64,000 bases of DNA from Terribium retamae (GTDB taxonomy: Bacteria; Pseudomonadota; Alphaproteobacteria; Rhizobiales; Rhizobiaceae). Where the stretch lies: contig NZ_JAKREW010000017.1 of NCBI RefSeq assembly GCF_022347545.1, forward strand, positions 50,306 through 114,305. Reading direction: 5' to 3'. The notes under the pieces are model-generated. The model was given only the letters and a program-made list of their open reading frames with translations. It did not search any database and was not told the DNA's origin. This document shows, in pieces, positions 1 through 11,600 of this stretch. Made by a program: the position numbers and the translations under genes. How positions within the stretch are numbered: position 1 is the stretch's first letter; every line of letters starts with the position of its first letter.

Positions 1-1
1 T

Positions 2-877
2 TATGACGTGGTCGTCCCGACCGCCACGCCATTCCTGGTGCGGCAGATTGCAGCCGGCGTCTACCAGAAGCTCGACAAGTCGAAGCTGCCGAACCTGAAG
101 AACATGTGGGACGTCGTCCAGGAGCGTGTCGCGGCCTTCGATCCGGGCAACGAATATTCGGTCAACTACATGTGGGGCACCACCGGCATCGGCTACAACA
201 CCAAGAAGATCAAGGAGGCGCTCGGCGTCGACGCGATCGATAGCTGGGATACGGTGTTCAAGCCGGAGAATCTCGCCAAGCTCAAGGATTGCGGCGTGAT
301 GATGCTGGATTCGCCCACCGACATTCTGCCGACCGCGCTCAACTATCTGAAGATCGACCCGAACTCGAACTCGGCGGAAGATCTTGCCAAGGCGGAAGAG
401 CTGATGCTGAGCATCCGCCCGTCGGTCCGCAAATTCCACTCGTCCGAGTATATCAATGCGCTGGCCAATGGCGACATCTGCCTGGCCGTCGGCTTCTCGG
501 GGGACCTGTTCCAGGCACGCAACCGCGCCGAGGAGGCCAAGGCGGGCGTAGAAATCGCCTATACGATCCCGAAGGAAGGCGCGGAAATGTGGTTCGACCA
601 GATGGCAATCCCGGCGGATGCCAAGCACGTGCCGGAAGCGCTCGAATTCATCAACTACATGATGAAGCCCGAAGTGATCGCCAAGTCGACGGACTATGTC
701 TACTACGCCAATGGCAACAAGGCATCGCAGCCGCTGATCAACAAGGAGATCACCGGCGATCCCACGATCTACCCCGATGAAGAGACGATGAAGAAGCTCT
801 TCACCGTCAAGCCATATGACCCCAAGACCCAGCGCACCATTACGCGCATCTGGACCAAGGTCGTCACGGGACAATAA
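2..877 (+). CDS. potF: Putrescine-type ABC transporter substrate-binding protein PotF (5' end outside window)
   Basis: Periplasmic binding protein that captures a polyamine, probably putrescine, for the PotGHI importer. The frame is open from base 2, so the signal peptide and roughly the first 70-80 residues lie outside the window; an in-frame GTG at 8 is internal. Family marks are VVPTATPFL near the left edge, the WGTTGIGYN strand, the ANGDICLAVGFSGD stretch and MWFDQMAIP. In E. coli PotF the third of these carries a ligand-stacking Trp; here Phe stands in that place while the nearby Asp is kept, so the polyamine preference could differ. The gene is followed by its own terminator and then by potG, potH and potI. 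Identity as a polyamine binding protein is secure; the exact ligand is inferred. Confidence 0.93.
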   Translation, partial: YDVVVPTATPFLVRQIAAGVYQKLDKSKLPNLKNMWDVVQERVAAFDPGNEYSVNYMWGTTGIGYNTKKIKEALGVDAIDSWDTVFKPENLAKLKDCGVMMLDSPTDILPTALNYLKIDPNSNSAEDLAKAEELMLSIRPSVRKFHSSEYINALANGDICLAVGFSGDLFQARNRAEEAKAGVEIAYTIPKEGAEMWFDQMAIPADAKHVPEALEFINYMMKPEVIAKSTDYVYYANGNKASQPLINKEITGDPTIYPDEETMKKLFTVKPYDPKTQRTITRIWTKVVTGQ

Positions 878-887
878 GCATGCGAGA

Positions 888-917
888 CCCCGGCAGCCAG
901 GCTGCCGGGGTTCTTTT
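888..917 (+). terminator. Intrinsic terminator between potF and potG
   Basis: A perfect 10-bp stem (CCCCGGCAGC / GCTGCCGGGG) with a 3-nt loop is followed by TTCTTTT, 11 bases after the potF stop. Such a site inside a transport operon usually lets the binding protein be made in excess of the membrane parts. Leak-through or a separate promoter must then feed potG. Confidence 0.85.
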
Positions 918-920
918 CAG

Positions 921-1033
921 AGCGCCGCGCGTCCACCCGGATGCGCAAGGACGCCGATATTTTGATTTGACGCATGACGGGCGGCGCTGCCGCCTCGTTT
1001 CTGAAATCGATGCCGATTTCGGGAGCATGCGCC
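921..1033. repeat. Intergenic palindromic repeat, family B copy 1
   Basis: It starts AGCGCCGCGCGTCC, carries an inner ATCGATGCCGAT palindrome and ends GGGAGCATGCGCCAG. The same plan occurs at 56549-56670, and a fragment of the 3' half at 13475-13513. It sits between the potF terminator and potG. Rhizobial genomes carry many such non-coding units; no protein is encoded. Confidence 0.7.
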
Positions 1034-1059
1034 AGGGGACATGAGAACGGAGTGGGACA

Positions 1060-2199
1060 ATGAAATCGCTTGGCAGCATTCGCAGGGACTTTGCGCCATG
1101 GAACGATCCGAACGCCAAGCCCTATATCCGGTTCGAGGACGTCACCAAGCGTTTCGGTGACTTCACCGCCGTCAACAATCTGTCTCTGACCATCTATGAA
1201 CGCGAATTCTTCGCACTGCTTGGCGCGTCGGGCTGCGGCAAGTCCACGTTGCTGCGCATGCTGGCCGGTTTCGAGCAGCCGACTTCCGGCCGCATCCTGC
1301 TCGACGGCGAGAACCTCGCCGGCATTCCGCCCTACCGGCGCCCGGTAAACATGATGTTCCAGTCCTATGCGTTGTTCCCGCACATGACTGTCGAAAAGAA
1401 CATCGCCTTCGGCCTGAAGCAGGAAGGCATGCCCAAGGCCGATATCGAAAAACGCGTTACCGAGATGCTGAAGCTGGTAAAGCTCGAGCCATTCGCCAAG
1501 CGCAAGCCGCATCAGCTCTCGGGTGGCCAGCGCCAGCGCGTCGCGCTTGCGCGCTCCGTCGCCAAGCGCCCGAAGGTGCTGCTGCTCGATGAGCCGCTCG
1601 GTGCGCTCGACAAGAAGCTGCGCGAAGAGACCCAGTTCGAACTGATGGACCTGCAGCAGGAACTCGGCCTCACCTTCGTCGTCGTCACCCACGACCAGGA
1701 GGAGGCCATGACCATGGCAGATCGCATTGCCATCATGGACAAGGGCGAGGTCATGCAGGTGGCGACGCCGGCTGAGGTTTACGAAGCGCCAAGCTCGCGC
1801 TTCGTCGCCAATTTCGTCGGCAATGTGAACATGTTCGAGGGCAAGGTCGCCGAGCGCACCGACAAGACCGCGACGATAACCGGTTCCACCGGCGCGCAGA
1901 TCGTGGTCGAAAACGCCGGCGAAGCCAAGGCCGGTGCCGACGTCGCCTTTGCCATCCGACCCGAGAAGATCAAGGTGTCGTCAGCCAAGCCCGAAGGCTC
2001 GGTCAATGCACTGGAAGGCGAGGTCTACGACATCGCCTATCTCGGCGACATGACGGTCTACCATGTGCGCCTGACAGACGGCCAGATCGTGCGCGCCCAG
2101 AGCATGAACGCCGCCCGCGTCTCCGATGACCCGTTGACCTGGAACGATCGCGCCTGGGTCTCGTTCCGGCCTGATGCCGGCGTCGTGTTGATGCAATAA
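1060..2199 (+). CDS. potG: Polyamine ABC transporter ATP-binding protein PotG/PotA type
   Basis: ATPase that drives polyamine import, bound to the inner face of the PotH-PotI permease. Of 379 residues, Walker A GASGCGKST is at about 55-63, the Q-loop Gln near 101, the signature LSGGQ at 153-157, Walker B VLLLDEP at 173-179 and the switch His at 211. The last 90 or so residues form a TOBE regulatory domain. The ATG at 1060 has GGAG 8 bases upstream. The N-terminal extension before IRFEDVTKRFG is usual for PotG. The gene is followed after 10 bases by potH, so potGHI is one transcript, with potF upstream behind a terminator. Confidence 0.95.
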   Translation: MKSLGSIRRDFAPWNDPNAKPYIRFEDVTKRFGDFTAVNNLSLTIYEREFFALLGASGCGKSTLLRMLAGFEQPTSGRILLDGENLAGIPPYRRPVNMMFQSYALFPHMTVEKNIAFGLKQEGMPKADIEKRVTEMLKLVKLEPFAKRKPHQLSGGQRQRVALARSVAKRPKVLLLDEPLGALDKKLREETQFELMDLQQELGLTFVVVTHDQEEAMTMADRIAIMDKGEVMQVATPAEVYEAPSSRFVANFVGNVNMFEGKVAERTDKTATITGSTGAQIVVENAGEAKAGADVAFAIRPEKIKVSSAKPEGSVNALEGEVYDIAYLGDMTVYHVRLTDGQIVRAQSMNAARVSDDPLTWNDRAWVSFRPDAGVVLMQ

Positions 2200-2209
2200 G
2201 GGGGCGATC

Positions 2210-3178
2210 ATGGCAGGTGCTACCCTTTCGGCTCCCACAACCGCGAACGGCGCCGCCGCGGCGCAGGCGACCCAGCAGCCCACCAGCTTCACGGGCAAGC
2301 TGGTCATCATCATTCCTTATACCTTCCTGCTGGTCTTCTTCCTCGTTCCTTTCTTCATCGTCTTCAAGATATCGCTGTCGCAGGTGGCGATCGCGATGCC
2401 GCCCTATACGCCTGCGCTGGATTTCAGCGGCGGCATCTCCGGTGTTTTCAGCCAGCTGAAGGAGCTGAGCTTCGACAACTACGTCTTCCTCACGGAAGAT
2501 CCGCTTTACTTCAATGCCTACGTCACCAGCGTCATCGTTGCGGGCATATCGACCTTGCTGACGCTGCTCGTCGGCTATCCGATCGCCTATGGCATGTCGC
2601 GGGCACCGGCGACGCTGAGGCCGACGCTGCTGATGCTGGTCATCCTGCCGTTCTGGACGTCGTTTCTGATCCGCGTCTATGCCTGGATCGGCATCCTGAA
2701 GCCGGAAGGGTTGCTCAATCAGTTGCTGCTGAGCACCGGTATCATCAGCGAGCCGCTGATCATCCTCAACACCTATACGGCGATCTTCATCGGCATCGTC
2801 TACTCCTACCTGCCGTTCATGGTGCTGCCGCTCTATTCGGCATTGGAGAAAATGGACTATTCGCTGATCGAGGCGGCGCAGGACCTCGGCTGCCCGCCCA
2901 TCACCGCCTTCTGGAAAATCACCTTCCCGCTTTCGCTGCCGGGCGTTCTGGCTGGCTGCCTGCTGGTCTTCATTCCCGCCGTCGGCGAGTTCGTCATTCC
3001 CGACCTGCTCGGCGGTTCGCAGACGCTGATGATCGGCCGAACGCTCTGGAACGAGTTCAACGCCAACCGGGATTGGCCGGTGTCGTCCGCGGTGGCGGTA
3101 TTGCTGCTGCTGGTGTTGATCATTCCGATCGTCATCTTCCAGCACGCCCAGGCACGTGCTCAGGAACAGGGGCGCTGA
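2210..3178 (+). CDS. potH: Polyamine ABC transporter permease PotH/PotB type
   Basis: Inner-membrane permease half of the polyamine importer (BPD_transp_1 family), 322 residues with about six membrane helices after a 35-residue Ala/Thr/Gln-rich cytoplasmic head. The EAA loop that docks onto the ATPase is visible as EAAQDLGCPPITAFWKI. The start ATG has a strong AAGGGGG site just upstream, overlapping the end of potG. The stop lies one base before the ATG of potI, consistent with coupled translation. The long polar N-terminus is the only notable difference from E. coli PotH. Confidence 0.94.
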   Translation: MAGATLSAPTTANGAAAAQATQQPTSFTGKLVIIIPYTFLLVFFLVPFFIVFKISLSQVAIAMPPYTPALDFSGGISGVFSQLKELSFDNYVFLTEDPLYFNAYVTSVIVAGISTLLTLLVGYPIAYGMSRAPATLRPTLLMLVILPFWTSFLIRVYAWIGILKPEGLLNQLLLSTGIISEPLIILNTYTAIFIGIVYSYLPFMVLPLYSALEKMDYSLIEAAQDLGCPPITAFWKITFPLSLPGVLAGCLLVFIPAVGEFVIPDLLGGSQTLMIGRTLWNEFNANRDWPVSSAVAVLLLLVLIIPIVIFQHAQARAQEQGR

Positions 3179-3179
3179 C

Positions 3180-3998
3180 ATGAACACGACCTGGAGCCGT
3201 TTCAACATCACTTCCGTCACCCTGGGCTTTGCGTTCCTCTACCTGCCCATCGTGCTTCTGGTGATCTTTTCCTTCAACGAATCCAAGCTGGTCACCGTCT
3301 GGGGTGGCTTCTCGACCAAATGGTACGTGTCGCTGTTCCAGAACAAGGCACTGATCGACGCCGCCTGGGTGACCATTCGCGTCGGCCTGATCTCGGCCAC
3401 GGTGGCGACGGTACTGGGCACGATGGCAGCGCTTGCACTGACCCGCTACACGCGCTTTCGCGGCCGTGTGCTGTTTTCCGGCATGGTGTTTGCGCCACTG
3501 GTCATGCCGGAAGTCATCACCGGCCTGTCGCTGCTCTTGCTGTTCGTGGCGATCGGCCTCGATCGCGGGTTCCTGACCCTGACGCTGGCGCATATCTCCT
3601 TCACCATGTGCTTCGTCGCGGTGGTGGTGCAGTCGCGCCTCGTCACGTTCGACCGGTCGCTGGAAGAAGCCGCAATGGATCTCGGCGCAACACCGGTGGC
3701 GACCTTCTTCCAGGTGACGCTGCCGGTCATCCTGCCGGCCATCGTGTCGGGCTGGATGCTTGCCTTCACTTTGTCTCTGGACGATCTGGTGACGTCGTCC
3801 TTCACCTCGGGCCCCGGTGCAACGACGCTGCCGATGAAGATCTATAGTCAGGTCCGCCTCGGCGTCACGCCGGAGATCAACGCCGCCTGTACGATCCTGA
3901 TCGCCATCGTTGCTACCGGCGTCATCATCGCTTCGATCGTCAACAAGCGGCGCGAAGTGCAACGCCAGCGAGACGAGCAGGCAGCGCAGCGGGGATAG
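3180..3998 (+). CDS. potI: Polyamine ABC transporter permease PotI/PotC type
   Basis: Second permease half of the importer, 272 residues and about six membrane helices, with the EAA motif EEAAMDLGATPVATFF. The frame is open further upstream from 3156, but the ATG at 3180 begins the conserved PotI N-terminus (MNTTWSRFN), follows the potH stop by one base and has a GGGGCG site before it. The protein ends in a basic tail rich in Arg and Gln. It is the last gene of the operon, followed by a terminator at 4018. Confidence 0.94.
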   Translation: MNTTWSRFNITSVTLGFAFLYLPIVLLVIFSFNESKLVTVWGGFSTKWYVSLFQNKALIDAAWVTIRVGLISATVATVLGTMAALALTRYTRFRGRVLFSGMVFAPLVMPEVITGLSLLLLFVAIGLDRGFLTLTLAHISFTMCFVAVVVQSRLVTFDRSLEEAAMDLGATPVATFFQVTLPVILPAIVSGWMLAFTLSLDDLVTSSFTSGPGATTLPMKIYSQVRLGVTPEINAACTILIAIVATGVIIASIVNKRREVQRQRDEQAAQRG

Positions 3999-4017
3999 CT
4001 CTGCCGGTTTGAAAGTG

Positions 4018-4043
4018 AAAAGGCAGCCTGGGCTGCCTTTTTT
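4018..4043. terminator. Bidirectional terminator between potI and the AsmA-like gene
   Basis: An 11-bp stem (AAAAGGCAGCC with GGCTGCCTTTT) is followed by a T run on the plus strand and by four T on the minus strand. It lies between two convergent genes and overlaps the TAA of the minus-strand gene. Confidence 0.85.
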
Positions 4044-5994
4044 ATTGGGCTGTCTTGCTTCGCGCGATCGGCGACACGAAAGGCGTGGTCCAGGTTCCCC
4101 CGACGAAGAAGGTCGCTTCGTTGCCGGCATTGCTTGGCGGAGCTGGCGTGGGAGGAGGCGGCGTCGCTGCTGTCGTCTGGCTACTCGTGGCTTGACCATC
4201 GGGGGCGGTGCCTGGCTCGGCCGGGGCAGGCTGGGCGCCCGGTGCGGGTTGGGCCGGCTGCGTCGGCTGGACGATGCCGCCAGAAAGCGCCAGCCCGCGC
4301 CCTGCATAGGGCACGATGCCCGAGAGCCAGATCTTGGTCTGGCCCGACTTCGCCTCCGCGCGGTCGACGCGCGCGACACCCCTGGCAATGCTGGCTTTGA
4401 GTTCGGCGCCATCGATCGGCAAGGTGCCGTCGGCCACCTCATCAAGCGCGAAGAACCCGCCTTCTTCCGTACGCTTCAGGAAGGCCGGCAGGTTGAGCGC
4501 CGTCAGATTGCCCGGGCCGAAGGTGGCGGAAGCGGAGCCATCGGCATTCTGGAGGATCGAGTTCCAGGATTTACCCGGGCCTTTGAGGATCAGGGACAGG
4601 TTCCCGGTTCCTGTCGGCATCAGCCGGGTCATGCCGGCTGCGGAGGCGAATTCGGCGCCATTGATATCGGAAGCCAGCAGCTTCATCTCGACCTGCGTTC
4701 CTTCCGGGCGCAGGTCGAAGCGCACGCCCGCCTGGATGTTGCCGCCGAAGGCCGCAGCGTCGGATATGTCGAAGACGGCAAGGCCGGTTTTCACCTGCGC
4801 CGTGGCAGCGACATCGGCAAGCTGGATCGGCCCTGCCGTCGCATGCGCCGCCGAAAGCCTGAGGTCGAGATTGAAGCGGTCCGCGAAGGAGGTGTCGATC
4901 GCGTCGAGATCTCCGGGCGTCGCCGCATTGGTGGTGAAGGCGGCCAGGAAGGCGGCAAGATTCACCGTATCGAAGGCGAGTGTGCCGGATATCACCGGCA
5001 ATCCTTCCGAGAAGGAAAGGTCGAGCGCGCCGGTTCCCGGGCTCTTGTCTACATTGATCTCGGCGTTGTCGAACTTTACCCGGTCGGTGTTGCCGCTGAC
5101 CTTGCTGCTGACGGAAATGGCACCGGTGGTGGCGCCGGGTGCGATGCCGGCTCGCAGCCACCACAGCGCGCGGCGCAGCGACGGAGCCGAGAATTTTGCC
5201 TGGCCGTCGAAGAACGATTTTCCGGAGAAATTGCCGTTGCCTTCGAATGAGAGATTGGCCGGCGGTGCCTTCAGCGACACCGTGAAGGGTGCCGCGCCGC
5301 CGGCGAGCAACAGCATCGGCTGTGGCGAATTGGCCTCGACGGAGACGTTCTCGCCCCGCCAGGTGCCGCTGGCGGTCAGTGAGCCGGATGTATTGAGCGC
5401 CTCCCAGTCGACCATGCCCGACAGGCCGGTCACGACGTCCTCCTCTGCACCGTCGATGCTGGCGATGACACGGCCATCTCGGAATTCGATGCTGCCGAAG
5501 CCTTCCGTCGGCAATTTGACGGCATTGGGCTTGTCGGGATTGGCCTTCACGGTTTCCCTGGCGGCGTTGATAGCGCGGGCGACACGTCCACCCGAAGGGG
5601 CGGGAGGCAGCAGCAGCCCATGCTCGGCCGGTTGGATGCGGAAGATCGGTTTGATCAGTTGCACGCCCGAAAAGACGACATCGCCGCGCAACGCCGCCAT
5701 GGCGGAAAGATCGATATCGACGCGTTCGGCTTGCATGACCGGCGGCGCCTTGTTGTCGCTCCAGTTCGAGAGCGTGACACCTGACAGGGTGGCGCGGAAC
5801 TGCGGCCAGATCGCGATCTCCGGCGTGCCTTCAATGGTGACGCGAAATCCGCTCCAGGCGCTCATCTCCCAGGCGATGCGGTCACGTACGATGCGGTTGG
5901 ACGCAAAATAGGGCACGGCCACGAACGCCAGGACGGCGACAATGACCGCGATCGATACAGCCCAAATGGCCCGCCAGATCAGGGGTGATGGCAT
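4042..5994 (-). CDS. AsmA family protein
   Basis: Predicted inner-membrane-anchored periplasmic protein of the AsmA family (bridge-like lipid-transfer proteins implicated in outer-membrane phospholipid homeostasis). Of 650 residues, one membrane helix is at about 8-30. It is followed by the AsmA start pattern GFRVTIEGTPEIAIWP and TLSGVTLSNWSD, then a long beta-rich repetitive region, a conserved AsmA C-terminal block near 470-580, and a Pro/Ala/Gln-rich tail at about 590-630. It is monocistronic, convergent with potI and divergent from aacS. The family is well supported; its substrate cannot be told. Confidence 0.85.
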   Translation of the reverse strand: MPSPLIWRAIWAVSIAVIVAVLAFVAVPYFASNRIVRDRIAWEMSAWSGFRVTIEGTPEIAIWPQFRATLSGVTLSNWSDNKAPPVMQAERVDIDLSAMAALRGDVVFSGVQLIKPIFRIQPAEHGLLLPPAPSGGRVARAINAARETVKANPDKPNAVKLPTEGFGSIEFRDGRVIASIDGAEEDVVTGLSGMVDWEALNTSGSLTASGTWRGENVSVEANSPQPMLLLAGGAAPFTVSLKAPPANLSFEGNGNFSGKSFFDGQAKFSAPSLRRALWWLRAGIAPGATTGAISVSSKVSGNTDRVKFDNAEINVDKSPGTGALDLSFSEGLPVISGTLAFDTVNLAAFLAAFTTNAATPGDLDAIDTSFADRFNLDLRLSAAHATAGPIQLADVAATAQVKTGLAVFDISDAAAFGGNIQAGVRFDLRPEGTQVEMKLLASDINGAEFASAAGMTRLMPTGTGNLSLILKGPGKSWNSILQNADGSASATFGPGNLTALNLPAFLKRTEEGGFFALDEVADGTLPIDGAELKASIARGVARVDRAEAKSGQTKIWLSGIVPYAGRGLALSGGIVQPTQPAQPAPGAQPAPAEPGTAPDGQATSSQTTAATPPPPTPAPPSNAGNEATFFVGGTWTTPFVSPIARSKTAQ

Positions 5995-6112
5995 CTGGTC
6001 CTTAATGGTTCAATTTCACCGCAGAGAGGGTGTAAACCCTGGCGGCTGCATTTCAAGTCTTTGTGACCATGCGATGGCGAGAGCACACATGCTGTCGCAA
6101 TCGCGTCAGCCT

Positions 6113-6129
6113 TGCGTTGTTGCAACGCA
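6113..6129. promoter_or_regulatory. Palindromic operator candidate upstream of aacS
   Basis: TGCGTTG-TTG-CAACGCA is a perfect 7+3+7 palindrome 37 bases before the aacS start, in the divergent aacS/AsmA promoter region. The regulator is unknown. Confidence 0.4.
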
Positions 6130-6165
6130 GTATGCTTAACGGATGGCTCTACGGGAGGATCATTC

Positions 6166-8124
<1,959 letters not shown>

Positions 8125-8206
8125 ACGATCCCCAGCTAGGGAAAAACAAGGTAAACAAAGCGTTGCGCGCAAATTTACCGCGTTTTCAGGAGTGGTACAC
8201 TTTCGT

Positions 8207-8361
8207 AAATTTTTACGGGAGCAGGTAAGGATTTGTTTACGACCCGACCCTGATAGTCATGGGCAACTTGAGGGAGAAATCCCATTCCCGCCCGGCGGGA
8301 ACAGTATCGCTCAAGCCCGTTGTGACAAATTCTTTTCAGGCGCCCGCTGGGCGCCTTTTTC
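8207..8361 (+). ncRNA. Candidate small RNA or long 3' UTR with terminator downstream of aacS
   Basis: No open frame explains 8125-8337. A possible promoter (ATTTAC, 17 bases, TACACT at 8196-8201) precedes about 155 bases with local hairpins such as CGTAAATTTTTACG, ending at a strong intrinsic terminator (8338-8361). It could equally be the 3' end of the aacS transcript. No known RNA family was recognised. Confidence 0.3.
8338..8361 (+). terminator. Intrinsic terminator
   Basis: AGGCGCCC-GCT-GGGCGCCT is followed by TTTTC, a perfect 8-bp stem with T tail. It ends aacS transcripts or the candidate small RNA before it. Confidence 0.85.
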
Positions 8362-8391
8362 TTGGAGCATGGTCCCGGCGCTATTTGTGCG

Positions 8392-8608
8392 GTGCGTCCT
8401 TCGAGGCTCGCCCGCATAATATTCGCTATAATTCCAATGTCTTGCGGGCTCGCACCTCAGGATGAGGACTGTTGCGTAAGGTCCCTTCATTCTGACACCT
8501 TGGAGAATTGAGGAGGCCTGGCACGACCGCCCTCATCCTGAGGTGCGAGCCCGCACCTTAATCAAAACTATTGCGCTGTGTTTTGCGGGCGAGCTTCGAA
8601 GGACGCAC
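8392..8608. repeat. Large imperfect inverted repeat (two ~76-bp arms)
   Basis: The arm at 8392-8467 starts GTGCGTCCTTCGAGGCTCGCC and closes with CTCAGGATGA. The arm at 8533-8608 is its reverse complement, matching at both ends and diverging in the middle. A 65-base spacer separates them. Each arm resembles a dispersed alphaproteobacterial repeat bounded by CTCAGGATGAG and GTGCGTCCTTCGAG, so this is likely two copies in opposite orientation. No coding sequence. Confidence 0.75.
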
Positions 8609-8613
8609 CAAAA

Positions 8614-8649
8614 CACCGTACGGTCGCTCAAGCACCGTACGGTCGCTCA
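8614..8649. repeat. Tandem 19-bp repeat overlapping the kinase stop codon
   Basis: CACCGTACGGTCGCTCA occurs at 8614-8630 and again, identical, at 8633-8649. The last three bases of the second copy are the TGA of the minus-strand histidine kinase gene. Confidence 0.8.
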
Positions 8650-11600
8650 GTCCGCCAATACACGTGTCGAAGGGAAGGCGATCTCCACAAGCGTGCCCTC
8701 GCCGGGCGTCGAGTTGATGGTGAACCGGGCGCGGTTGGCCTCCACCATCGCCTTGGTCAGCGGCAGGCCGAGGCCGGTGCCGTCGCTGCGGCCTCGCTTC
8801 AAGGCGTTGACCTGCTTGAACGGCTTCAGCGCATGTTCGATCTCGGCCTGGGTCATCCCGACGCCCGTATCCCGCACCCGCATCACCACGTCGCCCGATG
8901 TCTCATAGGCGGTGGAAACGATCACCTGGCCGCCTGCCTGCGTGTAGCGCACGGCATTGGACAGGATATTGAGCGCGATCTGGCGGATCGAGCGCAGGTC
9001 CGCCACCACTTCGGGTAGGCGCGAAGCGAACGATGAGCGGATGATGACGCGTTCGCGATTGGCCTGCGGTTGCATCAGCGCGACGGATTCTGCCAGCGTG
9101 TCGTTCAGCGACACCGCTTCGTAGTCCATCTCCTGCTGGCCGGCTTCAATCTTGGAAATATCGAGCAGGTCGTTGACCAGATCCAGCACGTGGTTTCCCG
9201 ATCGGTTGATGTCGCGCAGATAGTCGCGGTAGCGCTCATTGGCGATCGCGCCGAACTTCTCGTCCACCATCAGTTCGGAAAAGCCGATGATGGCGTTGAG
9301 CGGCGTGCGGATCTCATGGCTGATACGTGCCAGGAAGTCGGTTTTCTGGGAAGAGGCGCGTTCGGCAACCGCGCGCGCCTGGGTGAGTTCTTCCTCAGCG
9401 CGCTTCCACTGGGTGATGTCACGCACCACCGCGCAATAGCCACTGTCGCCGGGCAGGCGGCCGATGGTCATGAACAGGGGAATGAAACGTCCTTCGGCTT
9501 CGCGGCCGATCACTTCGCGCCCGTCGTTGAGCACGCTGGCGACACCATTGTCGGAAAGCCCGGCGAGATAGTCGCGCGCCGCTTTCTGGCTTTCGATGGC
9601 AAACAACGAGGTGAAAGGCTTGCCTGCGACATCGTCGCTGTCGAAGCCGAACAGGGCCTCGGCAGGCCGGCTGATCGAGCGGATGGCGCCGTCGCGATCC
9701 ATCAGGACGACGCCGTCTGTGGCAGTATCGATGATGGTGCGCATCTCGGCGATGCGTGCCTTGAGATCCGCATTATCCGGTTGCGCCGTCTCGGCGGCGG
9801 GGAATGATATGACCCGTGCCGCCTGGCTCTCGCCAAAACCGTTCAGCACCAGCATCAGCGCCTTGCCCTTGCCCCAAGGCACAGAGCGCAGCACTGCGTC
9901 GACCGGGATTTCCTCGCCATCGGCTTTTTTCAGCCTCAGCTTGTGATCGGCATGGTCGGGTGCATCATCGCTGGCATAGGGATCGGCAAACAGCGCATCC
10001 AGTCCGCCTGCTCTTGCGAGCGCCGCAAGGTCGCCATAGCCGGTCAGAGCCAGGAATTCGCTGTTGGCGTAGTGCAGCACGTCGCCCGAATGGATCAGCA
10101 GCGGTACCGGCAGCCGTGCCAGCAGCGAAGTGTCCGGCGCGGTTTCGCCAGTGGAGAAGGCGGCTGGCACGAAGCCGCCAGCCTGCAGCGGCGGTGCCGC
10201 ATGAGGGGGGGATGGCCGCAGGGGAATCGGCTGCGTCGATCCTGCAACGGTCGGATTTTCAACCTCTTCGCCAGGCTGCGTCAGATCGCCATCATCCTCC
10301 AGGCGGGCTAGGCCAGCTTCCTCTGCGCCGTTCTCGTCATGCTCGGTCCAGGTCTCCGCACGGAGTGCATTGCGGCGCTTTTCGGCCGCCTTCGCCGCGG
10401 CTGCCCTGACGTCGCCTGCGTCGTCCAGCGCAGGCATCGGCTTCTCGTCCTCGGCCGCCGTGTCTTCATCAGGGGGGACGAAAGCAAGGAGCGAGCGCGG
10501 TGCGGTTGGTTGGGTCTCGGGCTCTTCCTCGCCGGCAGCGTCGCCGGGGATCGCAGGCTCTATCTTGGATGCTGCCGGTACCCCGGACGCCGCGATAATG
10601 CCCTCTGCTTCCGGAGGCTGTTCGAGATCCGCGCCGTCGAGCCGGGCGAGGTCTTCAATCTCTTCGGCCACCTGCGCTTCGATCAGAGCGGCGCTGTCGT
10701 CCTCCGCAGCCGAATCCGCGGCATTTTCGTCTTGCGCTGCCGTTGCCTCCGGCTCGATGACGGCTGCCTTGTCCGCTGGTTGCTGCGGCTCCTCGGCAGA
10801 AGTCGCGGATGGCGTCTCGATCTCAAGGCTGCGTTCAGCCGACGCTTGCACAGCGTAAGTTTCTTTTGTCGTTTCGACATCGCTGTGGGATGCCGTTTCA
10901 ACCTTGTCGGTTGCCGAAGTGACGGCGGCCGCTTCTTCGGCGTCATCGGACGTCGTTGCCGCTGGTGCGTCCTTGGAAGGGCGGGTCTCTACTGCGCTGT
11001 CTCTTTTCAGCCTCTCACCGATCTCTCGGAAAGCGGTGCGCTCGACGCTGGAAAGGCCGCCTTTGTCATTGGCCGATGGCCTGTGTTCCGCCAGCCGGAT
11101 CACCTTGTCGCTGAAGCGGCGCTCCGGCGTCGGCGCGATGGCCAGCGCCGGGGTCTCGCCATAGAACGGGTTGTCGGCATCGCCTGATTGAGGCCGCCTT
11201 GTCTCGGTTGCAGCCGCCTCTGACTGCGTTTCCGGTGCCGTGGTGGCCTGTGTCGCAGCAGGAACCTCCGCCGGCGTCCAGCCGGGCGTCAGCGCTTCGC
11301 CGACCTTTTCGTGATCCTCGGTAGCATCGGCAAGCCGGGCGACGCCGAAGCCACGGAAGCCTTCGAAATTGCGGTTGCGGTCGTAGACGGGCAGGGCGGC
11401 AAGGTCGACCGGCACTTTCAGGCTGCTGCCGGCGATCGGCCAGGTGACAGACCGGCCGGACCAGGTGTCGCGGCGTTCCAACAGCCCGGCTATCTCGCCG
11501 GACGGGTCGAAACCGAACGTTGTGGCGACATCCCTGAAGCGCCGGCCGATGATATCGGCTGCCGCCTCGCCGACGACAGCGGCGAACTCCGGCGAAATCG

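Noticed and set aside
3132..4445. 437-residue minus-strand open frame across potI and the AsmA-like gene end
   Set aside because: It covers two well-supported genes and its sequence is Arg/His/Asp-rich shadow translation.
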